Source of the DNA: Phytohabitans flavus
GTDB taxonomy: Bacteria; Actinomycetota; Actinomycetes; Mycobacteriales; Micromonosporaceae
DNA: 64,000 nt
Assembly (NCBI RefSeq): GCF_011764545.1
Contig: NZ_AP022870.1
Location: 7,260,001-7,324,000 of the forward strand
Reading direction: 5' to 3'
Below, piece after piece: positions 1-9,424 of this stretch. How positions within the stretch are numbered: position 1 is the stretch's first letter; each line of letters opens with the position of its first letter. Both the position numbers and the translations under genes were made by a program. The notes below the pieces were generated by a model. That model saw nothing but the letters and a program-made list of their open reading frames with translations. It ran no database searches and was not told the DNA's origin.

Positions 1-79
1 GGTACCGCTGGACTTGGACCGGCAAGCCACCAAAAACACTTGAACTACAGGTTGATGCGATCTGGCTGGAGTAGATTTC

Positions 80-583
80 TCAAACCCTGTACGCACCGCA
101 TACGCGCCAACCGTTTTCATCAACAACATCAAAGCGATATGTTTGGCGGTCACTTTCGCTGCCATCCGCAATAGCCCGACGAACCTCGACTGTCACGTCG
201 CTCCGACCAGCCCGTTCGTCCACTGTTAGGCTTCCCCACGAAACCATGATCTTAATGGAGTGCTCTGCTTCTCTCGCCTCGATGTCCCGGCGGAGAGCGT
301 CCATCACCGTAAGCTGAGCCGAGGTCCGACAGGCGTAGAGTTGAGCTCGCGTGTCGTTTCTGTCTACTAGGAAGGCGCGCAGATAGTTGTCGACGGCGAC
401 GTCGGGGGAGCTTCGGTCTGGTTCGGTGGCGTCGCGGTATGCGACGAGGGCTACGCCGGCGCCGCCTGCACACAGCAACACCAGCGCGCCCGCGATCAAC
501 ATCAGGACCAAGCGGCCCGTGCGGACCTGGGTGTTGCTCCCGCCCAGCGCGGTCATCGACGGAGACGGGCGAGAAGCGTCCAC
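80..583 (-). CDS. Exported or membrane-anchored NTF2-like small protein
   Basis: 167 residues from a GTG start. Residues about 23-49 form one hydrophobic helix after a short basic N-terminus. The remaining 115 or so residues look like a small alpha+beta domain of the kind found outside the membrane in many actinobacterial single-pass proteins (a run starting DVAVDNYLRAFL, ending in WRVCGAYRV). The overall plan resembles the C-terminal part of the proline-rich protein at 46977-48152, which also has a TM helix, then a VQDFLKAVY-like helix and ends WFVCEIGG; both may be NTF2/DUF4878-like (inference). The start is supported by a TAATCT hexamer 6 nt upstream, so the message is probably leaderless. 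Function unknown. Confidence 0.7.
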   Translation of the reverse strand: MDASRPSPSMTALGGSNTQVRTGRLVLMLIAGALVLLCAGGAGVALVAYRDATEPDRSSPDVAVDNYLRAFLVDRNDTRAQLYACRTSAQLTVMDALRRDIEAREAEHSIKIMVSWGSLTVDERAGRSDVTVEVRRAIADGSESDRQTYRFDVVDENGWRVCGAYRV

Positions 584-589
584 GCACCG

Positions 590-595
590 AGATTA
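590..595 (-). promoter_or_regulatory. Leaderless -10 (TAATCT) for the gene at 80-583
   Basis: On the minus strand TAATCT is followed by 6 nt and then the GTG start, the spacing expected when transcription starts at or next to the start codon. No clear -35 was identified. Confidence 0.55.
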
Positions 596-630
596 GCCGG
601 CCGCTCACACCGCCGCCCGAAGGCTAGGGT

Positions 631-675
631 CTGTCCTGTCGATCTTGTCGAACCGAGACGAGATCGACAGGACGG
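631..675. other. Strong 19-bp hairpin in a divergent intergenic region
   Basis: Arms 631-649 and 657-675 pair along 19 positions with two G-U wobbles and a 7-nt loop. The core GTCCTGTCGATCT (633-645) and AGATCGACAGGAC (661-673) is a perfect 13-bp inverted repeat. It lies between the divergent genes starting at 583 and 843, so it is not at a gene end. A U-tail is absent. It could be an operator, a 5'-UTR structure of the FtsK-like operon, or a remnant repeat. Confidence 0.6.
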
Positions 676-842
676 ACCGCAGGCCGGGCCGGGCCGGGCG
701 TTCTGGGTCACCAGTGGTAAGAGCGGACCATTCGGGCATTGAAATCTGTCCGGGCAGGGCGCGGGCGGCAACAGGCCCCAACCGCGTCCGCTATGAAGGG
801 CGTTGGCTGGGATACCGTCTCTGTCCGAGGGAGGTGAGCGGC

Positions 843-3395
843 TTGCCGGACGCTAAAGCACGGATGAGCCACGCCGCCGCCTTGCATCGGCAGGCTGCCG
901 CTACCGTGGCGGCCGCGGCTGGGTCCCTGGAACGGTTTCAGCCGCCCCCACCTGACCTGCGCGAGCAGCACGAGCTGGCCGAGCGGCTGCGCGCGGCGGC
1001 CGCCGCGCTTGTGCCGGGGTGGTTGGGGGCGCCGCTGGACGCGCAGTCGGAGGACACCCCGCTCGGTGGGCCGCGCCTGCCCCAGTTCGTGCGGGTGGGG
1101 ATGGCGCAACCGCTTGACGACGCACGCTTTCCGGCTGTCGTTCCGCTGCTGGGCACCGGTCACCTGACCGTCGACGCCGATGCCCGGGATCCTCGGGTGG
1201 CAGGGCTTCTCCGCGCGTTGCTGCTCCGGCTGCTCGCGTCCTCGCCGGCCGGGTCGTTGCTCGTGCGCGCGGTCGACGCGGCGGGCGCGGGGCTGGTCTT
1301 CGGGCCGTTCGCGGCGCTCGCGGACGCCGGCCTGATGCCGCCGCCCGTCACCGACCGCAGCGGGCTGCGGGCCGTCCTGGCCGAGGCGGAGCAGTGGGTA
1401 CGGCCAGCACGGCCGGCCACCGCCCGCCACTCGCGCCGGGATCGCACGCTCCTGCTCGCGATCGCCTCGCTGCCTGAGCTGACCGAGGGGGCCGACCTGG
1501 CGCGGATCGCCGCGCTGGCGCAGCACGGGCCGGAGGCGGGCCTGCACCTGATCGTCGCGGGTTGGCCACCGCCACCGCTGACCGAGGACACCACGCAGCC
1601 GCCGTTGCCGCGGACCACGATGATCACCTTGCGCAACCCGTACGCGATCATCGGGGATCCGCCAGCCGCGCGATACGGAAACAGCGTCGAGAGCAAAGGG
1701 CTCAACGCGCCGGTCTTCCTTGACGAGGACCCGCCGGCGCACCTGTTCGAGCGGGTCTGCCAGGAGTTGGCCGACAAGTCGGCGACGCAGTCCCGGCTCA
1801 CGCTCGCCGACGTGCTGCCCGAGGGTGAGTTGTGGTCGGAGGACTCCGCCGAGGGGGTCGCGACCACCGTGGGGCACGACGGCGACACCGCCGTCACGCT
1901 CCAGTTCAACGACCTCACTCCACATTGGATGATCGGCGGACGGTCGGGTGCGGGCAAGACCGCCTTCCTGATCAACGTGCTCTACGGCCTCGGCTGCCGC
2001 TACGCACCCGGTGAGCTGACCCTCTACCTGCTCGATTTCAAGGAGGGCGTGTCGTTCGCCGAGTTCGTGCCGAGCGCCCGGGACAAGACCTGGCTGCCGC
2101 ACGCGCGGGCGGTCGGTGTCGAGTCCGACCGGGAGTACGGCGTGGCCGTGCTGCGCGAGCTGGACGCTGAGATGACCCGGCGCTCGGTGGCGTACAAACG
2201 AGCCGGCGTAACGCGGTTCAGCGACCTCCGCCAGCAGCGGGCCATGCCCCGGATCATCTGCGTGATCGACGAGTTCCAGGTGCTGGTGACCGGCAGCGGC
2301 GCGCTGACCACCGAGGCGGTGAGCCTGCTGGAGTCGCTGGCCCGCAAGGGTCGGTCGTACGGCATACACCTCGTGCTCGCCAGCCAGACCGCGCTGGGCG
2401 TCGAGGCGCTGTACGACAAGCGCGACTCGATCTTCGGCCAGTTTCCGGTTCGAGTGGCGTTGCCTGGTGGCGGCGACGTGCTCGAGCCGACCAACGACGC
2501 GGCCGCCGGCCTGCCACTCGGCAGCGCGGTGGTGAACACGGCTGGCGGGCTCGGTGGACCGCGCGGCGCGACGCGCGGGCACGAACGCACGATCCGCTTC
2601 CCCGACCCGCACTCGGACCGCGCGACGCTCGACGGGGTTCGGCGGCGGCTCTGGGAAGCGCGTCCGGAGACCTCGAAGGCGCCGTCGGTGTTCGAGGGCT
2701 ACGCACACCAGTACCTCGAAGAGGACCCGACCTACCGTGCCGCGCTCGCCATGACGCCGGCCCGGCCATCCGCGCTGGTGGGGCGGGTGATCGACGTACC
2801 GCTCTCCACCGCGGCCTTCCCGCTGGACGCCTCGCCCGGGCGGCACCTGGCCATCCTCGGGCCGAGCACGTACGGCGCGGATGTGCTGGATGCCGCCGCG
2901 CGCAGCTTGGCCGCCCACCATCCTGCCGGCACGGTGCGGTTCATGGTGTCCTCGCTGGTCGCCGACGGTGACGCGACGGCCCGCGCGCTCACCGAGCATC
3001 TCGCCGAGACGCAGATCGCCGAGCATCTGCACGCCGCCCAGCTGAGCGGCGCATTCGAGGTGACCGAGCCGGCCTACATCGTCGTCTTCGGCATGGACGC
3101 GGTCGGCCGCGGCGTACTGCCACGAGACTTCCTGCGCGAGGGGCCCGGTCGGGGCGTACACCTGCTGTCGTGGTGGCGCGGGCTGCGCCGCTTCACCGAG
3201 GAGGTGGGCGGGAGCGCGGCCCGCGAGGAGGTGGCGGGGATGATCTTCCTCAACGTGCCCGGGTCCGAGGTATCGCTGCTGCTCGGCCAGCAGCTCGACT
3301 GGCAGCCGCGCCCAAACCGCGCGCTGCTGCACGACCGCCACGCCGACCGCACCACCGTGATCGTCCCCTTCGTCCGGCCGGAGCGCGACGAATGA
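843..3395 (+). CDS. Soluble FtsK/SpoIIIE (EccC-like) ATPase
   Basis: 850 residues from a TTG start chosen because GAGGTGA (831-837) lies 5 nt upstream; the open frame extends back to 645 but that part has no RBS. The N-terminus is helical and Ala-rich with no membrane segment. A canonical P-loop GGRSGAGKT is at about residues 365-373, Walker B VIDEF around 474-478, and a sensor-like stretch IHLVLASQT follows, as in FtsK/SpoIIIE and EccC motors. From about residue 630 a second, degenerate ATPase-like module begins in which the P-loop position reads LGPSTYGAD and lacks GK. Tandem motor domains without an N-terminal TM pair resemble EccCb rather than the FtsK division translocase (inference). 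It is first in an operon with a membrane protein and a helical-hairpin protein. Probably a protein- or DNA-pumping motor; the substrate is unknown. Confidence 0.75.
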   Translation: MPDAKARMSHAAALHRQAAATVAAAAGSLERFQPPPPDLREQHELAERLRAAAAALVPGWLGAPLDAQSEDTPLGGPRLPQFVRVGMAQPLDDARFPAVVPLLGTGHLTVDADARDPRVAGLLRALLLRLLASSPAGSLLVRAVDAAGAGLVFGPFAALADAGLMPPPVTDRSGLRAVLAEAEQWVRPARPATARHSRRDRTLLLAIASLPELTEGADLARIAALAQHGPEAGLHLIVAGWPPPPLTEDTTQPPLPRTTMITLRNPYAIIGDPPAARYGNSVESKGLNAPVFLDEDPPAHLFERVCQELADKSATQSRLTLADVLPEGELWSEDSAEGVATTVGHDGDTAVTLQFNDLTPHWMIGGRSGAGKTAFLINVLYGLGCRYAPGELTLYLLDFKEGVSFAEFVPSARDKTWLPHARAVGVESDREYGVAVLRELDAEMTRRSVAYKRAGVTRFSDLRQQRAMPRIICVIDEFQVLVTGSGALTTEAVSLLESLARKGRSYGIHLVLASQTALGVEALYDKRDSIFGQFPVRVALPGGGDVLEPTNDAAAGLPLGSAVVNTAGGLGGPRGATRGHERTIRFPDPHSDRATLDGVRRRLWEARPETSKAPSVFEGYAHQYLEEDPTYRAALAMTPARPSALVGRVIDVPLSTAAFPLDASPGRHLAILGPSTYGADVLDAAARSLAAHHPAGTVRFMVSSLVADGDATARALTEHLAETQIAEHLHAAQLSGAFEVTEPAYIVVFGMDAVGRGVLPRDFLREGPGRGVHLLSWWRGLRRFTEEVGGSAAREEVAGMIFLNVPGSEVSLLLGQQLDWQPRPNRALLHDRHADRTTVIVPFVRPERDE

Positions 3396-3467
3396 GGACC
3401 GCCACAAAAAATCTTGCCGGAGCGCGACGAATGAGGACAGCCCGGCGGGAGCGCGACGGATGAGGAC
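3380..3467 (+). repeat. Three imperfect copies of an RBS-start-codon cassette
   Basis: A unit of about 20 nt, GGAGCGCGACGAATGAGGAC, occurs at 3380, 3419 and (with one change, GGATG) 3448. Each copy carries a GGAG and an ATG. The first overlaps the stop of the ATPase gene (ATGA). Copies 1 and 2 are 39 nt apart and share a frame; copy 3 is 29 nt further on and sets the frame of the 214-residue gene. This looks like local duplication of the original gene junction. Confidence 0.85.
3392..3463 (+). CDS. Putative 23-codon coupling mini-ORF
   Basis: It opens with an ATG that overlaps the ATPase stop (ATGA, 3392-3395) and ends in a TGA that overlaps the ATG of the next gene (3460-3463). The peptide begins MRTATKNLAG and is mostly Arg/Ala/Thr. 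It contains the second copy of the start cassette in frame. A peptide function is doubtful; its likely role, if translated, is to carry ribosomes from the upstream gene to the downstream start. Confidence 0.35.
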   Translation: MRTATKNLAGARRMRTARRERDG

Positions 3468-4104
3468 CAACGACGAAGCCTGGAACGAGTATGTGACCGC
3501 CGCGCAGCGCCTCGATGCGGTCCGGCGAGGCGTGGCGGCCACCGTGGGCGAGCAGACGCAGGCAGCGCGGGCCGCGCAAGAGGAGCTGGCCGGGGTACGG
3601 GCGCGGCTCGCACCGCAGCGCGCCAAGCTGCTGGCGCAAGGCGTACCAGACGAGGTCCTGAAGCCATCGCCGGCGGAGGTGGCCGGTGCGGCGCAGGCCA
3701 TGGCGGGCGGGCCACCGGCGGTGCTGGCAGCGCTCCGCCATGCCCGCGCCGTCGCGGACGCCGCGGACGAGACCGAGATCGGGCGGCGGCCGGTCGGCCC
3801 ACGTGGGGAGACGCCGGCCTGGTTGCGCAACCTGATCGTGTACGGGCCGTTCGCGGTCGTGGTGCTCGTCGTGCAACTGGCCCTCTACCTGACCGCCGAC
3901 ACCGACCTGCTGCTCTCCGCTGTCCTCTGTGGACTGACGATGCCGGCCGCCGCGTTCGGGCTGGGCTGGCTCACGATCGGCCTCGCCTTCGTCCCGCCGC
4001 CGGGGACAAAGATCGACCGAACGCCTGTCTTCGGCCTCGCCATGTGCTTCGCGCCGATCGTCGCCACCTGCATGGGCTTCGGCCTGCTGAGCCTGGTGAG
4101 ATAG
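3460..4104 (+). CDS. Coiled-coil plus multi-TM membrane protein, partner of the FtsK-like ATPase
   Basis: 214 residues. Residues 1-60 are strongly helical and charged (likely coiled coil). After a linker, hydrophobic segments at about 124-145, 149-177 (possibly two helices) and 189-211 give three or four membrane passes. The start is the third ATG of the repeated cassette, preceded by GGGAG at 3447-3451; the first two copies are out of frame with it. The order ATPase, membrane protein, helical-hairpin protein suggests this is the membrane anchor or channel component for the soluble motor (inference). I do not recognise a named family. Confidence 0.7.
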   Translation: MRTNDEAWNEYVTAAQRLDAVRRGVAATVGEQTQAARAAQEELAGVRARLAPQRAKLLAQGVPDEVLKPSPAEVAGAAQAMAGGPPAVLAALRHARAVADAADETEIGRRPVGPRGETPAWLRNLIVYGPFAVVVLVVQLALYLTADTDLLLSAVLCGLTMPAAAFGLGWLTIGLAFVPPPGTKIDRTPVFGLAMCFAPIVATCMGFGLLSLVR

Positions 4105-4109
4105 GCGCC

Positions 4110-4370
4110 ATGCCGAGTGTCGAAGAGGTCAAGGCGCAGGTGTCGGCGTCGGTCGACCAGACCAGCCGGGCGATGGCCAGCCTGCGCGGGGTGACGGACC
4201 AGCTCGACGAGGCGCTGGCGCGGCTGCGGCTCACCGCCGTGGGCGCGGTGCACCCGACGGTGCTGGACGCGATCTCCCGGCTCGAGCAGGCGAAGCAGCG
4301 GCTGGACGAGGCGCATACCCTGGCCCGAGGCGCCATCGACTCCGCCGACCGCTTCCGCGCGATCATCTAG
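4110..4370 (+). CDS. Helical-hairpin protein of WXG100-like size
   Basis: 86 residues, ATG 5 nt after the upstream stop codon. Two amphipathic helices (about residues 3-42 and 52-82) are separated by a short turn, AVGAVHP, near the middle. That is the size and outline of an Esx/WXG100 protein, but there is no W-x-G at the turn and no obvious C-terminal YxxxD/E export motif. Being third in an operon behind an EccC-like motor makes an Esx-type substrate or adaptor a reasonable hypothesis; a structural subunit is the alternative. Confidence 0.65.
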   Translation: MPSVEEVKAQVSASVDQTSRAMASLRGVTDQLDEALARLRLTAVGAVHPTVLDAISRLEQAKQRLDEAHTLARGAIDSADRFRAII

Positions 4371-4474
4371 AGACTTTCGGGAGTCGGCGTCACTGGGTCC
4401 GTCCACAATGGTGGCTGCGGGCTCAATGCCTGACGAAGACTCAAATCTTTCTCGGGTTTGGAAACAGGCGGGGC

Positions 4475-5160
4475 TCAGCCCGCGATGATGAGGGTCATCG
4501 CCTCGGAGCGGGACTTGGCATCGCGCTGGAAGAGGCCGCGCACGGCCGAGGTGATGGTCTTCGCGCCGGCCTTTTGGATGCCCCGCATCGCCATGCACAT
4601 GTGCTCGCACTCCAGCACCGCGATCACGCCGCGCGGCTGGAGCTTTTCCATCAGCAGGTCGGCGATCTGCGAGGTCAGCCGCTCCTGCACCTGCGGGCGT
4701 CGGGCGTACACCTCGACGAGCCGGGCGAGCTTGGATAGGCCGGTGATCCGGCCGTCTTCGCCGGGGATGTAGCCGATGTGCGCGACGCCCCAGAAGGGCA
4801 GTAGGTGGTGCTCGCACAGCGACATCACCCCGATGTCGCGGACCAGCACCAGCTCCTCGTGGTTGGCCTCGAACGTGGTGGTGAGCACCTGCGCGGGATC
4901 GACCCGGAGGCCGGCGAAAAGCTCTGCGTAGGCCCGCGCGACCCGGGCCGGCGTACGCTGCAGGCCGTCCCGGTCGGGATCTTCACCGACGGCGATCAGG
5001 ATCTCGCGTACGGCCTTTTCGATCCTGCCGAGGTCGACCGCTTCCTCGACGGGCCGGCCGGTCAGCTTGCCGTCGACCAGCCGGGCCGCCAAATAGTCCA
5101 GGGCGTCGTCGCCGTCGCCATCAGGCTCGGTCGACGACGCCCCGGAATCAGACCTGCCGT

Positions 5161-5164
<4 letters not shown>
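4475..5164 (-). CDS. folE: GTP cyclohydrolase I
   Basis: Catalyses GTP to 7,8-dihydroneopterin triphosphate, the first step of tetrahydrofolate synthesis. The conserved core is clear: EDPDRDGL, the zinc-ligand region CEHHLLPF, the GLSK/RLVE segment, QVQERLT, and [11 protein letters not shown] with the second zinc Cys. No ATG, GTG or TTG lies between the ftsH stop and the conserved region except a TTG at 5092, which would give 205 residues. A CTG at 5164 overlapping the ftsH stop (CTGA) would give 229 residues and fit translational coupling; the coordinates use that. The start is therefore uncertain although the identity is not. It lies directly downstream of ftsH. Confidence 0.93.
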
Positions 5165-7182
<2,018 letters not shown>

Positions 7183-7516
7183 ACTGTTGTCGAGCGCCGT
7201 GGCGCCCGGACCCTCCTGATCGACGTCCTGACCGTCTGATTACGTGTGCCGCAAGATCGCGACCGCCGCGACCGCCCCGTCGGCGATCGCGACACTCACT
7301 CATGGTGTTCGCCTCAGCGCCGACGAGCCATGCCATCGGTCATTCGAAGGTACACCCCGCAGGGCACGCTGCGGCTCCCGGATCAGGCGCCGCCCTAGCA
7401 AACTGCGCAAACGAGGCGCAACGTCGCCACCCCCGCGAGCATTTTCCCAGGTAGGGACGTTCCCTGAGAGTAGGCTGTGCGTTCATGTCCAGGTGGACAT
7501 CTGGCCAGCGACGGGA
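7183..7516. other. 334-bp gap between hpt and ftsH
   Basis: Both flanking genes are on the minus strand, so this should hold the ftsH promoter. I see short inverted repeats only (AGGGA-CGT-TCCCT at 7453-7465 and an imperfect CCAGGTG/CATCTGG around 7490-7505, the latter just after the hpt stop). No small gene with convincing start and codon use was found. Confidence 0.4.
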
Positions 7517-8092
7517 CTAAGGGCGGGCGTACACCTCGGGCTTGAGGACGCCCACATAGGGCAGTTCGCGGTAGCGCTCGGCAAAGTCGAGGCCATAGCC
7601 GACCACGAACTCGTTCGGGATGTCGAAGCCGACGTACTTGACCGGGATCGACACCTTCACCGCCTCCGGCTTCCGCAGCAGCGTCACGACCTCGACACTT
7701 GTCGCCTTGCGGGAGGCCAGGTACCGGAGCAGCCAGGAGAGGGTCAGGCCGGAGTCGACGATGTCCTCCACCACGATCACGTGCCGCCCGGCGATGTCGC
7801 GGTCGAGGTCCTTGAGGATGCGTACGACACCCGACGACGTGGTGCCCTGGCCGTAGGAGGAGACGGCCATGAACTCAAGCTCGGCGGCGGGACCGTGCCG
7901 GCCCAGCGCGCGGGCGAAGTCAGCCATGAACATCACGGCGCCCTTGAGCACGCAGACAAGCAGGAGTCCGTCTTCGACCGATGCGTAGTCGGCGGACACC
8001 TGCTTGGCCAGCTCTGCGGTTTTTTCTCGGATCTGCGCCTCGGTGATGATCACTCGATCGATGTCGGCGTCGTACCAGCAGCCGTCGGTCAT
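7517..8092 (-). CDS. hpt: Hypoxanthine phosphoribosyltransferase
   Basis: 191 residues. A purine salvage enzyme that transfers phosphoribose from PRPP to hypoxanthine/guanine. The PRPP-binding signature [15 protein letters not shown], the [17 protein letters not shown] segment and the base-pocket region [18 protein letters not shown] are typical. Length is normal for the family. It is separated from ftsH by 334 bp and may have its own promoter. Confidence 0.95.
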   Translation of the reverse strand: MTDGCWYDADIDRVIITEAQIREKTAELAKQVSADYASVEDGLLLVCVLKGAVMFMADFARALGRHGPAAELEFMAVSSYGQGTTSSGVVRILKDLDRDIAGRHVIVVEDIVDSGLTLSWLLRYLASRKATSVEVVTLLRKPEAVKVSIPVKYVGFDIPNEFVVGYGLDFAERYRELPYVGVLKPEVYARP

Positions 8093-8155
8093 GGCCTAAG
8101 ACTGCCGTATGCGGCTCATGATCCGTCGCCGGGGTCAGGGCCACGTTTCCGCGGG

Positions 8156-8296
8156 TTAGAGCAGCCGGAGCCGACTGCGGCGGCGCCCGCTTTCGGAGGG
8201 CTTCCAGTCCGCGGAGTCGCGGCTGTCACTGGTCCAGCCGAAGATCGATGCGATCGCGAGGACGACGAAGAACAGAAGGAGTACGAAGAGTTCCAT
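8156..8296 (-). CDS. 46-residue single-pass membrane protein
   Basis: A short open frame beginning MELFVLLLFFVVLAIASIFG: residues 1-20 form one membrane helix, followed by an acidic/polar linker (WTSDSRDSADW) and an Arg-rich tail ending RRRSRLRLL. GAAGG lies about 11 nt upstream of the ATG. Codon use is GC3-rich like its neighbours. It lies between hpt and the GlxA-like regulator on the hpt strand. Function unknown; the charge layout predicts the C-terminus inside. Confidence 0.7.
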   Translation of the reverse strand: MELFVLLLFFVVLAIASIFGWTSDSRDSADWKPSESGRRRSRLRLL

Positions 8297-8442
8297 GGCG
8301 GCTCAACCTTCCCGAAGGATTTGGCGCTTTTGAGGTTTGCCGCCGGTGCGCACCGGACGTCTATAAGTAGTTTCCGCCGTACGCACCTAGGGGCCCAGTG
8401 GCAGCGATGCCATTGACCCTTAAAATCCTGCCAAGTCAGGAG

Positions 8443-8448
8443 TAGGCT
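8443..8448 (+). promoter_or_regulatory. Leaderless -10 (TAGGCT) for the GlxA-like regulator
   Basis: TAGGCT is separated from the ATG at 8455 by 6 nt. A small inverted repeat CCTG-N6-CAGG lies immediately upstream and could be an autoregulatory site. Confidence 0.5.
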
Positions 8449-8454
8449 GTCCGC

Positions 8455-9417
8455 ATGCTTCGCAACGTCGCCGTCATCGTGTCCGATGGGGTCGCCGCCT
8501 TCGAGCTGGGCGTGCTCTGCGAGGTCTTCGGCACCGACCGGACCGACGACGGTTTCCCCAGCTACCGCTTTGACGTGTGCAGTTCGGACGGCAAGCCGGT
8601 GAGCACCAGGTCGGGCTTCCAGATCTCGCCGGCCGCCGACCTGACCCCGGTGGAGACCGCCGACCTTGTCGCGGTGCCCGCGCACCGCGAAGGCTTCCTC
8701 ATCCCGCCGGACGTGCTCGACGTGCTGCGCCGGGCGGACGCGCGCGGGGCGTACGTGATGAGTGTCTGCTCCGGCTCCTTCGTGCTGGGCGAGGCCGGGC
8801 TGCTCGACGGGCGGGAGTGCACCACGCACTGGCGGCACGTCGACCAGCTACAGGAGCGCTTCCCGAAGGCGCGGGTGCACTGCGACTCGCTGTACGTGCA
8901 GGACGGCAACCTGCTCACCAGCGCCGGTACCGCCGCGGGAATCGACGCGGCCCTGCACCTTGTGCGCCAGGAGCACGGCTCGGCGCTGGCCACCAAGCTG
9001 GCCCGCCGCATGGTGGTGCCGCCGCACCGCGACGGCGGCCAGCGGCAGTATGTCGAGGCACCGATGCCCAAGACACCGGAGGCGCCCACCCTGGAGCCCG
9101 TGCTGACCTGGCTGATGACCCACCTCGACCGGTCGGTCACGGTCGACGAGCTGGCCACGCGGGCGCACATGGCACCGCGCACGTTCGCCCGCCGCTTCCG
9201 GGCCGAGACCGGCACCACCCCGCACGACTGGCTGACCAACCAGCGGGTGCTACTGGCCCGCCGGCTGCTGGAGGACACCGACCTGGGCGTCGAGGCGATC
9301 GCCACCCGCGCCGGCTTCGGCGACACGGCCACGATGCGCCACCACTTCACCCGCCGCGTGGGCGCGACCCCGCAGGCCTATCGGACGACGTTCCGCGAGC
9401 GCGAGCCGGCGAGCTGA
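8455..9417 (+). CDS. GlxA-family AraC-type transcriptional regulator
   Basis: 320 residues. Residues 1-180 form a DJ-1/PfpI (class I glutamine amidotransferase-like) domain with the nucleophile-elbow motif CSGSF and a following GTAAGIDAALHLV stretch. Residues about 215-315 are an AraC double helix-turn-helix (MAPRTFARRFRAETGTTP; AIATRAGFGDTATMRHHF). Such proteins are usually one-component activators or repressors; the ligand cannot be read from sequence. It ends 7 bp from the convergent S8 protease gene. Confidence 0.88.
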   Translation: MLRNVAVIVSDGVAAFELGVLCEVFGTDRTDDGFPSYRFDVCSSDGKPVSTRSGFQISPAADLTPVETADLVAVPAHREGFLIPPDVLDVLRRADARGAYVMSVCSGSFVLGEAGLLDGRECTTHWRHVDQLQERFPKARVHCDSLYVQDGNLLTSAGTAAGIDAALHLVRQEHGSALATKLARRMVVPPHRDGGQRQYVEAPMPKTPEAPTLEPVLTWLMTHLDRSVTVDELATRAHMAPRTFARRFRAETGTTPHDWLTNQRVLLARRLLEDTDLGVEAIATRAGFGDTATMRHHFTRRVGATPQAYRTTFREREPAS

Positions 9418-9424
9418 GGGCGGC

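Noticed and set aside
708-3830. A very long open frame (about 1040 codons) antisense to the FtsK-like ATPase
   Set aside because: Arg/Gly/Pro-rich composition without domains; typical of the antisense frame of a GC3-rich gene.
7453-7465. AGGGA-CGT-TCCCT as a terminator
   Set aside because: Five-base arms, no T-run and a position inside the ftsH upstream region.
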